Below, one piece after another: positions 1 through 10,562 of a stretch of DNA of 64,000 bases. The notes below the pieces were generated by a model. The model saw only the letters and a program-made list of their open reading frames with translations. It did no database searches and was not told the origin of the DNA. The stretch comes from Gammaproteobacteria bacterium (GTDB lineage Bacteria; Pseudomonadota; Gammaproteobacteria; Pseudomonadales; Pseudohongiellaceae): assembly GCA_018401885.1 (NCBI GenBank), contig JAGYKB010000001.1:248001-312000 (forward strand), written 5' to 3'. Position 1 is the stretch's first letter; each line of letters opens with the position of its first letter. Position numbers and translations under genes: made by a program.

Positions 1-394
1 ACCTTTCTTCGACTGATCTTACTTCCGGCGCGGTCTCATCATTCTCTTGCTTGGACGAGGTACGCTCTGTTGCAATACTGCCGATCAGCAATTCAGTAGA
101 GTCGTCCGCTACATTCGCGGATTGTTGCGCTAATTCATCAGAGGCAGCGGAATCCTCGCTGCTTTCTGGTACCGTTACGTCTGCATCATTTACCGAACGA
201 CGCACTACGCGGGCACCACCGCTTGGGAGTTCTGCCAATTCCAACGCATCGAGATCGATGTCTTTGGGTATATTCTTGTCGATCGCGAGTCTAAGTTGGT
301 TTTTACGCGCCTTCAAAGCCACCAAAAGGCCTCGCACGACCACCCCTACAATAGTTAATCCGAGGATAAGTATGACGAGTTCGCGTAAATCCAT
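1..394 (-). CDS. zipA: Cell division protein ZipA, N-terminal part (runs off window)
   Basis: The frame opens with an ATG at 394 and stays open to the window edge (131 codons seen). It begins MDLRELVILILGL, a single N-terminal membrane segment of about 20 residues with almost no preceding residues, then a basic stretch (KARKNQLRL), then a low-complexity, Ser/Glu/Asp-rich linker. This is the ZipA layout: membrane anchor, charged region, flexible linker, C-terminal FtsZ-binding domain (the last lies outside the window). ZipA tethers FtsZ to the inner membrane at the division site. It sits 172 bp downstream of smc on the same strand, the usual smc-zipA(-ligA) arrangement of gammaproteobacteria. 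The identification rests on topology plus position, because the conserved domain is not visible. Confidence 0.82.
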   Translation of the reverse strand, partial: MDLRELVILILGLTIVGVVVRGLLVALKARKNQLRLAIDKNIPKDIDLDALELAELPSGGARVVRRSVNDADVTVPESSEDSAASDELAQQSANVADDSTELLIGSIATERTSSKQENDETAPEVRSVEER

Positions 395-566
395 AAGAAA
401 CTTTAGACAGGCTGATGAAAGAAAGGTCTCCAAGTGTTATCAGCACAATGGCTGCAGATCTTTAGTGATCTGCGGGGGAAAGTTATAAATACTTAGCGCT
501 GAATCTTGTCAAAAACGGAGGTCATCCTGCCTGTCGTCGCTAAACAAGATGATAACCGTGCCGTCA

Positions 567-3500
567 CTACATGGCTGCGAGCTCAGCCGCTTCTTCAATG
601 TCAACCGCGACGATCCTGGAGACACCCGGCTCATGCATCGTTACGCCCAAAAGTTGATTCGCCATTTCCATTGTAATTTTGTTGTGAGTAATGAAAATGA
701 ATTGAACCGATTTTGACATCTCTTTGACCAGATTGGCGTAACGTCCCACGTTGGCATCATCCAACGGCGCGTCGACTTCGTCGAGCATACAGAATGGCGA
801 AGGGTTCAATTGGAAAATTGAAAACACGAGAGCTATAGCGGTCATCGCTTTCTCTCCGCCTGAAAGCAGATGAATAGTGCTATTTCTCTTGCCTGGTGGC
901 CGCGCCATGATGGCGACCCCCGTGTCGAGCAAGTCTTCGCCTGTCATATCAAGATAGGCGTGTCCACCACCAAATACTCGAGGGAAAAGCGCCTGTAAAC
1001 CGGCATTGATCTTATCGAAGGTTTCTTTGAAACGTGCACGCGTCTCTTGATCGATTTTTTTAATGGCATTTTGCAGAGTAGCCAATGCACGTTCGAGGTC
1101 TTCATTTTGCTTATCTAAATAAATCTTTCTCTCGGACTGCTGTGCGTACTCGTCTATCGCTGCTAGATTAATTGGACCCAAACGCTGGATACGATTGGCA
1201 AGTCGCTCTAATTCTGCATCACATTGCTCGACGTCCAACTCTTCCGGCAGTGCATTTAGCACGGCCTCCAAATTAAATTTTGCGGCGGTCAGTTGCTCGA
1301 GTATTGCCTCCTGCTTTACAGACGAGCCTTCGCTTTTCAGCCGCGCTTGCATTAGCACTTCCCGAATTTGATTACTACGCTCCTGAATACTATTTCGTTC
1401 CGCTTCCAATCCGCGTATTGCGTGTTCGTTTGCATCGACTTGAGCTTTAGCTTGGACGAGCTCCTGCTCAACTTCTAATCGCTTTTCCAAAAGCGATTGC
1501 AACTCTGAGCGCATGTCGGCAACAGGCTCTTCGGATGTCGCTATTTGCTCTGTCAGAGATTCGATGCGCTCATGACTACGTTTGACCTGTGCAGACATTC
1601 GATCCATTGTTTCGCGAGTTGACTGAAGCTGGGACTGCAAGGTTTGCTGCCGCAAAGCAAGTGAATGAGCGATATCCTTGTGGTTTCGCGCCTTTTCACG
1701 TGAGGCTTGCTGCGAGCGCATATGGTGTTCGCGCCTTTGCTCTAGCGCTTCACGTGCTTCGATATTTTCTTCCATGGAATCGAGCGCAACTTGTAGCCTC
1801 TGCCTCGATTCAGCTATGTTTTCCTGCTCAAGCTCGATTTGGCGTTTAAGTTCCTCAAGCTCGTGGTGAATTCTCTGACGGCGTAGTCCTGCTTCCTCGA
1901 CTTTCGCCTGCTGTGCACTCAGCTGAGATTTAAGGTTGCCGAAAGCCTTGCTGTTGGCTGCTATATCTAACTGCAACTGTTCGCGCGCCTGTTCTGCCTC
2001 GGCGATTGCCTCTTTCAAGTCGATTTGACGGTCGTTAAGTTGATTAGAGAGGAGAAGCCGCGCATCGATTAACTCATTGAGCTCTTCGATTAGCCCACGC
2101 CTCTTTACAATCGATCCTTGTTTGTCTGCCGTCTTTAACTGCACCCAAGATCGACCTAGCCAGAGTCCATCAGACGTAACAATCGATTCATGCGAGCCTA
2201 GTGCCAACCGCTGCGCCAACGCGTCAGTCAAGGACTCTGCGGCATAGATTCCCTGTAACAAATCTCGTATGCCGCTGTCAGCCTGGACTAAGTCACCAAG
2301 TGGTTTGAGTGTCAGGTTTGTCGAGAGTTTGTCACTCGCTTGTGTTTTGACATCGACAAGCGCAATGCGCCCCTCAGGCAACTCTTCGAGAAGCGCCTCG
2401 ATATCGTTCAGCCCTTCAACACAAATACTTTGAAGCGTCTCTCCCAACACTGATTCGACGGCGAGTTCCCAGCCCGCCTCAATACGAATGCTTTCTGCAA
2501 GCCGCTGCCGATCTCCAAGACCCTTACTTCGCAGCCAGGTATTGACCTCTTCGTTATCGAGCCCAAGAGCAGCTTGCTGCAGTGCTTCTAACGAGGCTAA
2601 TTTCCCACGAGCTGTTTGTAATTCACTTCGAGCGGCGTCTAACTGATCTGCACACTCACTGTATTCCGAGCGTCGCAGCGCAATCTCACTGCCTGCGAGC
2701 TGGCTCTGAGCCTGGAGTTTTTCAATCGACTCCTCCAAAAGTGCAAGCTCCTCTCGCGCCTCGATGACAGTTTCGTCTTCGTCTGCCTGCAAGAGTTGTG
2801 CGCGCTCTTCCTCTAACCGGCGGCTACGTTCGAGCCCGCGCTGCACAATATTCTCAAGTTGCTGAATCCTCGCCTGTTCTACCTCTGCTACCTGCCTGGG
2901 ACGCTCCGCACTTTCGTTGAATGCATCCCATTCCGTTTGCCATTGACGTAGTCCAGTTTCGGCATCCTCAAGTATCGCCGCTGATTCCGCTGCTAGTTCG
3001 AGTGCCGAATCTAGCTCGGGACTCACCTCCTCGAGCTCTGTCTCTATTTCAACGATGCGAGAGAGATCCGTATCGAGCTCCTCTCTCGTCTGATCATAGG
3101 CCTGTTGAGTTTCTCTGAGGTCGAAACGCATTTGGTCCGCGCGTTCGAGGTGATGCTCGATAGATTGCTCGAGACGCGCAATATCGTTTCCTAAACTATA
3201 AAATCTCGCCTGCACCTCGCCGAGTTTGTCAGCGAGTTCCGTGCCATCGACTAAGCGCTGCTCGATTTTCGCATCGGCTTCACGCTGTTCGGAGATCGTG
3301 GCCTCCAGCTTAACCTCTTGATCTCCTATAGCCGCCTTGTTTTGCTTAATATCAGCATCCAGTGCCTGCCATTTAAGCGCGTTCAGATAAGCAGTCGTCT
3401 GCCGCTCCTGCGCCTTGTATTCGCCGTATTTTTCGGCAGCTACCGATTGCCGTTGGAGATGTGCAAGCTGCCTTCCTAATTCGTCACGAATATCTGATAA

Positions 3501-4079
3501 CCGCTCTAGATTTTCGCGTGTACGCTTAATTCGGCTCTCGGTCTCCTTTCGCCTCTCTTTATATTTTGAAATACCAGCAGCTTCTTCAATAAAAACGCGC
3601 AGCTCTTCTGGCTTTGACTCAATTAGCCTTGAAACCATGCCCTGCTCGATAATCGAATAGCTACGCGCACCGAGACCTGTGCCGAGGAAAATATCCGTGA
3701 CGTCTTTCCGACGGCACTTCGTGCCATTTAGTGAATAGGTAGACTGCGCATCACGATCCACCTTACGCTTTATAGAGACCTCGTCGAAGTTAGCGTATTC
3801 GCCGGTCAATTTATGATCGTGATTATCGAACACCAACTCAACACTCGCCTGCCCCACCGGCTTGCGTCCACCAGAACCGTTAAATATGACATCGGTCATA
3901 TTTTCGCCTCGCAGGTTCTTAGCGGAACTTTCGCCCATCACCCAACGAACGGCATCAATGACATTCGATTTACCGCAGCCGTTAGGCCCGACGACTGAGC
4001 AGAGATTTGAGGGAAAGTCGATTGTTGTCGGATCAACGAAAGACTTGAATCCAGCTAGCTTAATACATTTGAGACGCAT
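567..4079 (-). CDS. smc: Chromosome partition protein SMC
   Basis: Structural maintenance of chromosomes ATPase, 1170 residues, full length for the family. The N-terminal half of the ATP site has Walker A GPNGCGKSN near residue 31. Two long coiled coils flank a hinge at roughly 510-650. The C-terminal half has the signature LSGGEKA near 1073 and Walker B FCMLDEVDAPLDD near 1098. The dimer works with ScpA and ScpB, both encoded in this window (34.7-36.6 kb), to organise and separate the chromosome. The SMC-ScpAB type is used here rather than MukBEF. The ATG at 4079 gives the canonical start MRLKCIKLAGFKSF. zipA follows downstream. Confidence 0.98.
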   Translation of the reverse strand: MRLKCIKLAGFKSFVDPTTIDFPSNLCSVVGPNGCGKSNVIDAVRWVMGESSAKNLRGENMTDVIFNGSGGRKPVGQASVELVFDNHDHKLTGEYANFDEVSIKRKVDRDAQSTYSLNGTKCRRKDVTDIFLGTGLGARSYSIIEQGMVSRLIESKPEELRVFIEEAAGISKYKERRKETESRIKRTRENLERLSDIRDELGRQLAHLQRQSVAAEKYGEYKAQERQTTAYLNALKWQALDADIKQNKAAIGDQEVKLEATISEQREADAKIEQRLVDGTELADKLGEVQARFYSLGNDIARLEQSIEHHLERADQMRFDLRETQQAYDQTREELDTDLSRIVEIETELEEVSPELDSALELAAESAAILEDAETGLRQWQTEWDAFNESAERPRQVAEVEQARIQQLENIVQRGLERSRRLEEERAQLLQADEDETVIEAREELALLEESIEKLQAQSQLAGSEIALRRSEYSECADQLDAARSELQTARGKLASLEALQQAALGLDNEEVNTWLRSKGLGDRQRLAESIRIEAGWELAVESVLGETLQSICVEGLNDIEALLEELPEGRIALVDVKTQASDKLSTNLTLKPLGDLVQADSGIRDLLQGIYAAESLTDALAQRLALGSHESIVTSDGLWLGRSWVQLKTADKQGSIVKRRGLIEELNELIDARLLLSNQLNDRQIDLKEAIAEAEQAREQLQLDIAANSKAFGNLKSQLSAQQAKVEEAGLRRQRIHHELEELKRQIELEQENIAESRQRLQVALDSMEENIEAREALEQRREHHMRSQQASREKARNHKDIAHSLALRQQTLQSQLQSTRETMDRMSAQVKRSHERIESLTEQIATSEEPVADMRSELQSLLEKRLEVEQELVQAKAQVDANEHAIRGLEAERNSIQERSNQIREVLMQARLKSEGSSVKQEAILEQLTAAKFNLEAVLNALPEELDVEQCDAELERLANRIQRLGPINLAAIDEYAQQSERKIYLDKQNEDLERALATLQNAIKKIDQETRARFKETFDKINAGLQALFPRVFGGGHAYLDMTGEDLLDTGVAIMARPPGKRNSTIHLLSGGEKAMTAIALVFSIFQLNPSPFCMLDEVDAPLDDANVGRYANLVKEMSKSVQFIFITHNKITMEMANQLLGVTMHEPGVSRIVAVDIEEAAELAAM

Positions 4080-4461
4080 CGTTTTCAGATTCTGATGATT
4101 ATTCTTGTCGTGAGGGCTGAGTAACGCCGGGGAGACGAAAATACCCGCTAACCTCTGGTTGGTTTGATTTTAAACGATAGAGCAACGCAATAACACTACC
4201 AATAGTGGTTTTCGACAACCAGTTCACCCGTATATTGATCGTTGAAGCACCTTCGCAATGTACTGTAAACCATAAGTCACCTTGCCAAACGCCTCTCGGC
4301 ATCTAGTATCACTTAGGAGCGGCTGTTTTCGTTAGCGGAGCTGGGGAATCGCCTGCCGATGGAGACAATGCTCATTAAACCGGTTTCCTCGTGCCTGTGC
4401 GACACCACGAGATTCTGCGCTGCTAGAAACAAACAACAACAAAAACAATGAGAGGCGAAAC
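4080..4461. other. Intergenic region between smc and the RHH gene
   Basis: This 382-bp stretch separates the diverging smc (-) and antitoxin (+) genes and should hold both promoters. I see no convincing long gene. An open frame at 4099-4302 (-) has no recognisable motif and no clear ribosome site. The right end is A-rich just before a good ribosome site (GAGAGGCGAAAC) for the gene at 4462. Confidence 0.5.
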
Positions 4462-4659
4462 ATGTTCACGATAGATCTTCCACAGCAAATTGAGAAGCGA
4501 CTTCTAATATTGGCGATGACAACGGGCAGAACGATCGAGTACTGCGCGCGTGAAGCAATTTTAGACTACATCGACGAAATCGAAGAGCGCTGTCTGGCAA
4601 AACAAAGAGCAGAATCCATACTCGCCCTGCGTGTCTCGAAGGGCGACGGCCTGGAATGA
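4462..4659 (+). CDS. Ribbon-helix-helix (CopG/RelB-like) antitoxin, apparently orphan
   Basis: A 65-residue protein starting MFTIDLPQQIEKRLLILAM, followed by TGRTIEYCAREAILDYIDEIEE. The short beta-strand (TIDLP), the LAxxTGRT turn and the xxREAIxxYxxxIE helix are typical of the CopG/Arc-fold antitoxins that pair with RelE/ParE toxins, bind their own operator and neutralise the toxin through the C-terminus. A clear ribosome site (GAGAGG, about 7 nt before ATG) supports expression. No full toxin gene follows. A 22-codon open frame starting 1 nt after the stop resembles only the first residues of a toxin (separate entry). Function is inferred from fold features; no exact subfamily is assigned. 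Confidence 0.7.
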   Translation: MFTIDLPQQIEKRLLILAMTTGRTIEYCAREAILDYIDEIEERCLAKQRAESILALRVSKGDGLE

Positions 4660-4660
4660 T

Positions 4661-4726
4661 GTGACCGAAGTCATTATACGGAGTTTTTGCCGCGCCTTGA
4701 AAAGACTAGGGAGAGACACGGCTTAA
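4661..4726 (+). pseudogene. Possible remnant of a RelE/ParE-type toxin start
   Basis: Directly after the antitoxin stop, a GTG-initiated frame reads VTEVIIRSFCRALKRLGRD and then stops after 21 residues. RelE/ParE toxins commonly start M-T-x-V-I followed by an amphipathic helix with a basic x-L-x-x-L pattern, and lie 1-10 nt after the antitoxin, so this looks like a truncated toxin start. The resemblance is short, so chance cannot be excluded. I find no continuation in any frame before tRNA-Pro. Confidence 0.35.
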
Positions 4727-4820
4727 AGAGCAGGCTTAATGATTGATAAAGAATAGAAAACTCCGAAGCAACCCGTCGTCAGTGTGCATAATATAGATAA
4801 TGGTTGTTGGATAAAGAAAG

Positions 4821-4848
4821 GATGTGCGATGTGCGATGTGCGATGTGG
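4821..4848. repeat. Four tandem copies of a 7-bp unit
   Basis: The unit GATGTGC occurs three times in a row and a fourth time as GATGTGG, followed by a further degenerate GACGTAGGA. It lies in the spacer between the antitoxin/toxin stub and tRNA-Pro. A short tandem array of this kind can vary in copy number by slippage. No coding role is apparent. Confidence 0.8.
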
Positions 4849-4892
4849 GACGTAGGATAAGGGAGGCGGGACGGCAAAGAAAATAACAAAAT

Positions 4893-4969
4893 TGGTCGGG
4901 ACGGCAGGATTTGAACCTGCGACCACTACACCCCCAGTGTAGTGCGCTACCAGGCTGCGCTACGCCCCG
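4893..4969 (-). tRNA. tRNA-Pro (anticodon GGG)
   Basis: 77 nt including an encoded CCA. The cloverleaf can be folded: acceptor CGGGGCG pairs with the 3' strand before ACCA, a D-arm (GTAGCGCAGCCTGGTAGCGC) follows, the anticodon stem is CTACA/TGTAG with loop CTGGGGG giving anticodon GGG, and the T-arm contains GGTTCAAATCC. It is the last element of the thrS-ihfA-merR cluster, as in Pseudomonas. Confidence 0.95.
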
Positions 4970-5028
4970 ATTCCTGAGATTTTAACGACTTTCCTTTCAA
5001 GATGACAGCGTCGGAATGCGAATCTTTT

Positions 5029-5382
5029 CTAAAGCGAGGCTATTACCGCTTCTAGATCGGCAATGACGGTTTTGAGCTCAATGTTTGTTACAGGAGCAGG
5101 TTGAGTAGGCTCACTCTTATCATTCATCTTGAGCCTAGCTCCACCAATAGTGTAGCCCTGCTCGTAGAGAAGACTTTTAATCTGACGAATCAGAATAACG
5201 TCACCGCGCTGGTAATATCGTCGATTGCCCCGACGCTTTACTGGTTTAAGTTGCGGGAATTCGGCTTCCCAATACCGAAGCACGTGTGGCTTTACGGCAC
5301 AAAGTTCACCAACTTCCCCTATCGTGAAGTAGCGCTTGGGCGGGATTTCAGGCAATTCGTCGTTATTCTTGGCTTCCAGCAT
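5029..5382 (-). CDS. MerR-family transcriptional regulator next to ihfA
   Basis: 117 residues with a MerR-type winged helix-turn-helix at about residues 17-85: [23 protein letters not shown], then the wing with [13 protein letters not shown] and the helix [15 protein letters not shown]. The C-terminal part is a short helix that could dimerise; there is no metal- or drug-binding domain. Its start overlaps the end of ihfA by 20 nt, so the two are probably translated together. This ihfA-merR-tRNA-Pro order is widely conserved in gammaproteobacteria, but the regulator's target is not generally known. Confidence 0.88.
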   Translation of the reverse strand: MLEAKNNDELPEIPPKRYFTIGEVGELCAVKPHVLRYWEAEFPQLKPVKRRGNRRYYQRGDVILIRQIKSLLYEQGYTIGGARLKMNDKSEPTQPAPVTNIELKTVIADLEAVIASL

Positions 5383-5671
5383 AGCCCTCTACTCGTGCTT
5401 TAAGTTTTTGACCAGGTCGAAACGTGACCACCCGCCGCGCATTGATGGGGATCTCTTCTCCTGTTTTAGGATTGCGTCCGGGACGCTCTTTTTTGTCGCG
5501 CAGGTCAAAATTACCAAAGCCCGAGAGCTTCACCTGTTCGTTAGACTCAAGAGAGGATCGAATTTCTTCGAAAAATTGCTCGACTACCTCTTTTGCTTCG
5601 CGCTTATTGAGGCCGAGCTCCTCGAATAGACGCTCAGCCATATCTGCCTTGGTTAGGGCACCGTCTGTCAT
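5363..5671 (-). CDS. ihfA: Integration host factor subunit alpha
   Basis: 102-residue DNA-bending protein of the HU/IHF family. It has the characteristic [23 protein letters not shown] segment (beta-arm entry with the DNA-intercalating proline region) and N-terminal helices [16 protein letters not shown] that distinguish the alpha subunit. It forms a heterodimer with IhfB, encoded at 21.1 kb. It lies downstream of pheST, the standard position, and is followed by the overlapping merR-type gene. Confidence 0.97.
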   Translation of the reverse strand: MTDGALTKADMAERLFEELGLNKREAKEVVEQFFEEIRSSLESNEQVKLSGFGNFDLRDKKERPGRNPKTGEEIPINARRVVTFRPGQKLKARVEGYAGSQE

Positions 5672-5750
5672 ATCAAACCCTCATCTTGGTTTGCTTCCGC
5701 GCTATTCACAGCGCATTGAAAAAGAACGTTAAGCCTGAGAGGAATGCGCG

Positions 5751-8132
5751 CTAAATCCGCAACTCAGCATTAAATTCACTCTCTAGGGCTTTGATACATT
5801 TAGCAATAATAGCAGAAATTTCTTCATCGCTAAGGGTGCGCGAAGGATGCTGCCAGGTCAAGCCAAATGCAATTGATTTTCTGCCTGCTCCAACCCCTGG
5901 CCCTTCATAAACATCGAAAGTGGTCAATTCTGTGAGGTCATCACCCGCATTGACGCGGATGCATGAAGCAAGATCACCCGCCGCAATCCCTGCAGACACA
6001 ACAACCGCTAGATCTCGGCTAACCTCTGGATATCGAGACAGCGCGGATGCCGCGGGCAAACGCCCTTCGACCAGCGCCGCAGTATCTAGCTCAAACAAAT
6101 AGGCTTTGCTAGGAAAACCAAAATGCCGTTGAAGGCGTGGATGAAGCGCTCCTACAAACCCAATAGGCTCGCCCTTAAGTCGAACTTCGGCGCATTGCCC
6201 GGGGTGCAACGCCGAATGCTCACCTTTCACGAACTCGTAGGCCCCAGTCCCCAAACCCAAATTAAGCAAAGATTCTACGGCACCTTTTATGTCATAAAAG
6301 TCGACAGCTTGTTTCGGTTGATTCCAACTAACGGGGTTTAAAGAGCCGTAAACAAGACCCGCTAATTTTCGCGTTTGCGTGATCGCGCCATCCCGACGTT
6401 CGAAAACCAACCCCTCTTCGAATAAGCGCACGCGCTCACGCTGGCGATTGAGATTGTAGCTTAACGTCGAAAGCAAACCGGGAAGAACACTCGGGCGCAT
6501 AACAGACATTTCTGCCGAGAGTGGATTTTGAAGCAATACCGTCTGGCTTTCCGGATAGACGTTTTTCGCTAAATCCGGATCGATAAAACTGTAATTGATT
6601 GCCTCTTGATAGCCCTCAGCAACTAGAATCCGTTTAAGCGCTGAGACGGGGCGAACACTCTCAGCGATTTTAGGCAGCCGTTGTGCACCCATGCCAAGCG
6701 TTTCCGGCAAATTGTTATAACCGAAAACCCGCGCAATCTCCTCGATGAGATCAGCTTCGATAGAGATATCGAAGCGGAAGGAAGGCACCGTGAAAACACA
6801 ACTTTCAGTATCGGAAGTGGCTTCGACTAGCCCGAGTCTGGATAAAATATCCAAACACTCCGCCTGAGGTATTTCAACGCCTAACAGACGTTTTACATTC
6901 GAAAACGTTAACCGCACCTGCCGACTTTCTGGCGAGTTGCCAGTGGCGACGCTTACAGGTCCAGCGTTTCCTCCAACTATTTCGAGCAGAAGCGCCGTTG
7001 CTCGATCGAGCGCGCGCGCCTGCAACGCGGAATCCACACCACGCTCATAGCGATGCGAGGCATCAGTATGCATGCCATAACTTCGCGCCTTTCCGGCTAT
7101 CGCGAGTGGGGAGAAGAATGCGCATTCAAGAAAAATTGATTTTGTATCTCTCGTTACGGAACTCGAGAGTCCACCCATGATACCTGCCATAGCGAGCGCT
7201 TGCGCGTCATCTGCAATGAGCAGTGTTTGAGAGTCTAGAACGACATCACGATCATCCAATAGCGTCAGTTTCTCGCCATCGCTCGCAAAGCGCGCGGTCA
7301 CGGTACCCTGAAGCTTATCGGCATCGAAAGCATGCATAGGATGACCAAGTTCTAGCAACATGAGATTTGTCACGTCGACAACAGGATCAATGCTCCTCAA
7401 TCCGCTGCGACGAAGCCGTTCCTGTAGCCAGTAAGGGCTTGGTGCCTCGATGTTGATGTTTTCGATCACCCGACCCAAGTACGTGGAACAGGCATCAGGC
7501 GCCGCCGTCGCTACCGGAATGCTGCGCTGTGTTGTTATCTCGACTGCTGGGAATTCGAGCTCATTAACCGGCGCACGCGCGAGGACGCCGACTTCCCGAG
7601 CAAGTCCTATCATACCCAAGCAATCACCTCGGTTCGGGGTAAGATCCAGCTCGATAAGTTTATCGTCTAAGTCCAGCACGACTCTAATATCTGCACCGAG
7701 AGTTAGCGTTTCAGGTAGCTCAAGCAAACCATCGGAGGACTCGGCAAGGCCGAGTTCTTCAGCAGAACAAAGCATACCGTTTGACTCGACACCTCGGAGC
7801 TTTGCTGCTTTGATCTTGAAAGGCTTTTCGCCACCCTCGAGGACAGCGCCGACTTTCGCAAAGGGCACCAAAAGTCCCGGTCGGACATTCGGCGCGCCGC
7901 AGACAACCTGATAGTCAGTGACGCCATCTGTCACTCGACAAACGGAGAGCTTGTCTGCATCTGGATGTTGCTCGGCGCTCTCTACGCGCCCTACTACGAC
8001 GCCGCTGAACTGCGAGGCCGCAGAAGTGACGTTATCGACTTCTAGACCCGCCATTGTCAAGGTCTCGACGAGTTCGGCTGTCGACATACCCGGATCGACA
8101 AACTCACGTAACCAGCTTTCGCTAAAAATCAT
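5751..8132 (-). CDS. pheT: Phenylalanyl-tRNA synthetase beta subunit
   Basis: 793 residues, normal length for the bacterial beta chain. Visible in order: an N-terminal segment MIFSESWLREFVD, the tRNA-binding OB domain (about 40-150), the B3/B4 editing region, the B5 domain with RYERGVD near residue 360, and the C-terminal anticodon-binding ferredoxin-fold domain beginning near RYPEVSRDLAVVV. Together with PheS it charges tRNA-Phe as an (alpha-beta)2 enzyme and hydrolyses mischarged Tyr-tRNA. It follows pheS by 73 nt and precedes ihfA by 79 nt. Confidence 0.98.
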   Translation of the reverse strand: MIFSESWLREFVDPGMSTAELVETLTMAGLEVDNVTSAASQFSGVVVGRVESAEQHPDADKLSVCRVTDGVTDYQVVCGAPNVRPGLLVPFAKVGAVLEGGEKPFKIKAAKLRGVESNGMLCSAEELGLAESSDGLLELPETLTLGADIRVVLDLDDKLIELDLTPNRGDCLGMIGLAREVGVLARAPVNELEFPAVEITTQRSIPVATAAPDACSTYLGRVIENINIEAPSPYWLQERLRRSGLRSIDPVVDVTNLMLLELGHPMHAFDADKLQGTVTARFASDGEKLTLLDDRDVVLDSQTLLIADDAQALAMAGIMGGLSSSVTRDTKSIFLECAFFSPLAIAGKARSYGMHTDASHRYERGVDSALQARALDRATALLLEIVGGNAGPVSVATGNSPESRQVRLTFSNVKRLLGVEIPQAECLDILSRLGLVEATSDTESCVFTVPSFRFDISIEADLIEEIARVFGYNNLPETLGMGAQRLPKIAESVRPVSALKRILVAEGYQEAINYSFIDPDLAKNVYPESQTVLLQNPLSAEMSVMRPSVLPGLLSTLSYNLNRQRERVRLFEEGLVFERRDGAITQTRKLAGLVYGSLNPVSWNQPKQAVDFYDIKGAVESLLNLGLGTGAYEFVKGEHSALHPGQCAEVRLKGEPIGFVGALHPRLQRHFGFPSKAYLFELDTAALVEGRLPAASALSRYPEVSRDLAVVVSAGIAAGDLASCIRVNAGDDLTELTTFDVYEGPGVGAGRKSIAFGLTWQHPSRTLSDEEISAIIAKCIKALESEFNAELRI

Positions 8133-8205
8133 GTTGGACTCACATACTTTTGACAGCGCCGGCGGTTTATTCCCAGAGCGAGGATCACACCAGAGGCGCT
8201 AACGA

Positions 8206-9312
<1,107 letters not shown>

Positions 9313-9318
9313 TCACAA

Positions 9319-9678
9319 TTAGGCTGCGAGGCTAGCTTTCGCCTGATTGAGTATCGCATTGAATGCAGGCTTGTCATGCACAGCGAGGTCAGCCAGCACT
9401 CGGCGATCGACTTCGATACGTGCTTTCTTCAGGCCAGCGATTAGCTGGCTATAAGTCATGCCGTTGGCACGTGCTTGAGCATTAATACGCGTAATCCAAA
9501 GTGCGCGAAATACGCGCTTTTTGACGCGACGGTCACGGTAGGCGTATTGGCCTGCTTTAGTAACTGCCTGAACAGCAACGCGATAGATACGGCTGCGGGC
9601 ACCATAATAGCCTTTAGCCTGCTTTAAAACTTTTTTGTGACGACGATTAGCGACAACGCCGCGTTTAACTCGAGCCAT
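9319..9678 (-). CDS. rplT: 50S ribosomal protein L20
   Basis: 119 residues, highly basic, with the typical start [23 protein letters not shown] and the conserved core [11 protein letters not shown]. It binds 23S rRNA early in 50S assembly and in many bacteria represses its own operon by binding the rpmI leader. It follows rpmI by 23 nt. Confidence 0.99.
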   Translation of the reverse strand: MARVKRGVVANRRHKKVLKQAKGYYGARSRIYRVAVQAVTKAGQYAYRDRRVKKRVFRALWITRINAQARANGMTYSQLIAGLKKARIEVDRRVLADLAVHDKPAFNAILNQAKASLAA

Positions 9679-9701
9679 TAGATATCTCCTTTAACCTTTG
9701 A

Positions 9702-9899
9702 TTAGATTTCGCGAAGCATGCGTTTTACCGCAGGCATGTCTGAAGCATGAACGGCACTTGTGCCGCGTAGCTGACGCTTTCGCTTTGTCGTCATCTTGGT
9801 GAGGATGTGACTCTTATAGGCGCTTTTACGCTTGTAACCGGAGGCGGTCTTCTTGAACCGCTTCGCAGCCCCACTGTGGGTTTTTAACTTTCCAGCCAT
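9702..9899 (-). CDS. rpmI: 50S ribosomal protein L35
   Basis: 65 residues: [18 protein letters not shown] at the start and [15 protein letters not shown] later, both family hallmarks. It lies between infC and rplT as in nearly all bacteria. The 132-nt gap upstream (9900-10031) is where an L20-binding autoregulatory leader would be expected. I could not establish a specific fold by eye. Confidence 0.98.
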   Translation of the reverse strand: MAGKLKTHSGAAKRFKKTASGYKRKSAYKSHILTKMTTKRKRQLRGTSAVHASDMPAVKRMLREI

Positions 9900-10031
9900 T
9901 GTCTAACTCCGCATTTGCTCCCAGAGGTCGATACCTTGGGGCTAAAAGTAGTGATACCTGCAGAAATGAAAAAGCCAATTCCCGAGTAACCGAGCATTGC
10001 CGGACGTCTCTGGATACTGGCCCTCAGATTA

Positions 10032-10562
10032 TTACTGCGGGCGCTTTTTGACCGGCGCTAAAACCATTACGATCTGCCGGCCTTCCATCTTGGGCTCCTG
10101 CTCCACGGTACCAAACTCCTCTAAATCCTTACGGATTCGATTCACGAGTTCCATGCCAAGATGTTGATGAGCCATTTCCCGGCCGCGGAATCGTAACGAT
10201 ACCTTTGCCTTGTCCCCATCCTCTAGGAAACGTGTCAGGTTGCGTAGTTTTACCTGATAGTCCCCTACTTCCGTCCCTGGTCTAAACTTAATCTCCTTAA
10301 CCTGAGTGCGGCGCTGCTTCTTTTTACTAGCAGCTTTCTGCTTCTTAAGTTCGAAGATATGCTTGCCGTAGTCCATAAGCTTACAGACTACCGGCTCTGC
10401 ATCTGGTGCGATTAACACGAGATCGTGCTTTATCGCCGCGGCAGCTTCTCTTGCCTCCGCAATCGACACGATGCCCAATTGCTCTCCCTCGACACCTACT
10501 AGGCGAACCTGCTCGGCTTCGATGTGCTCATTAATTATGGGCTTTTTTGAACTGCTCCTCAT
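10032..10562 (-). CDS. infC: Translation initiation factor IF-3
   Basis: 176 residues. N-domain ([21 protein letters not shown]) and C-domain ([34 protein letters not shown]) are both complete. IF-3 keeps 30S subunits free and checks start codons, and in many enterobacteria infC starts with AUU for self-regulation. Here an in-frame TGA lies 18 nt before the ATG at 10562. No AUU or AUC codon lies in the usual place, so ATG is the only reasonable start. The N-terminal tail is short. The ATG is immediately followed by an AGGAG stretch, which is odd. Confidence 0.96.
   Translation of the reverse strand: MRSSSKKPIINEHIEAEQVRLVGVEGEQLGIVSIAEAREAAAAIKHDLVLIAPDAEPVVCKLMDYGKHIFELKKQKAASKKKQRRTQVKEIKFRPGTEVGDYQVKLRNLTRFLEDGDKAKVSLRFRGREMAHQHLGMELVNRIRKDLEEFGTVEQEPKMEGRQIVMVLAPVKKRPQ

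Noticed and set aside
21-488. 145-codon frame (+) across the zipA region
   Set aside because: Antisense to zipA; Ser/Arg-rich composition typical of a shadow frame.
4099-4302. 67-codon frame (-) upstream of smc
   Set aside because: No motif, no clear ribosome site, lies in the divergent promoter region.
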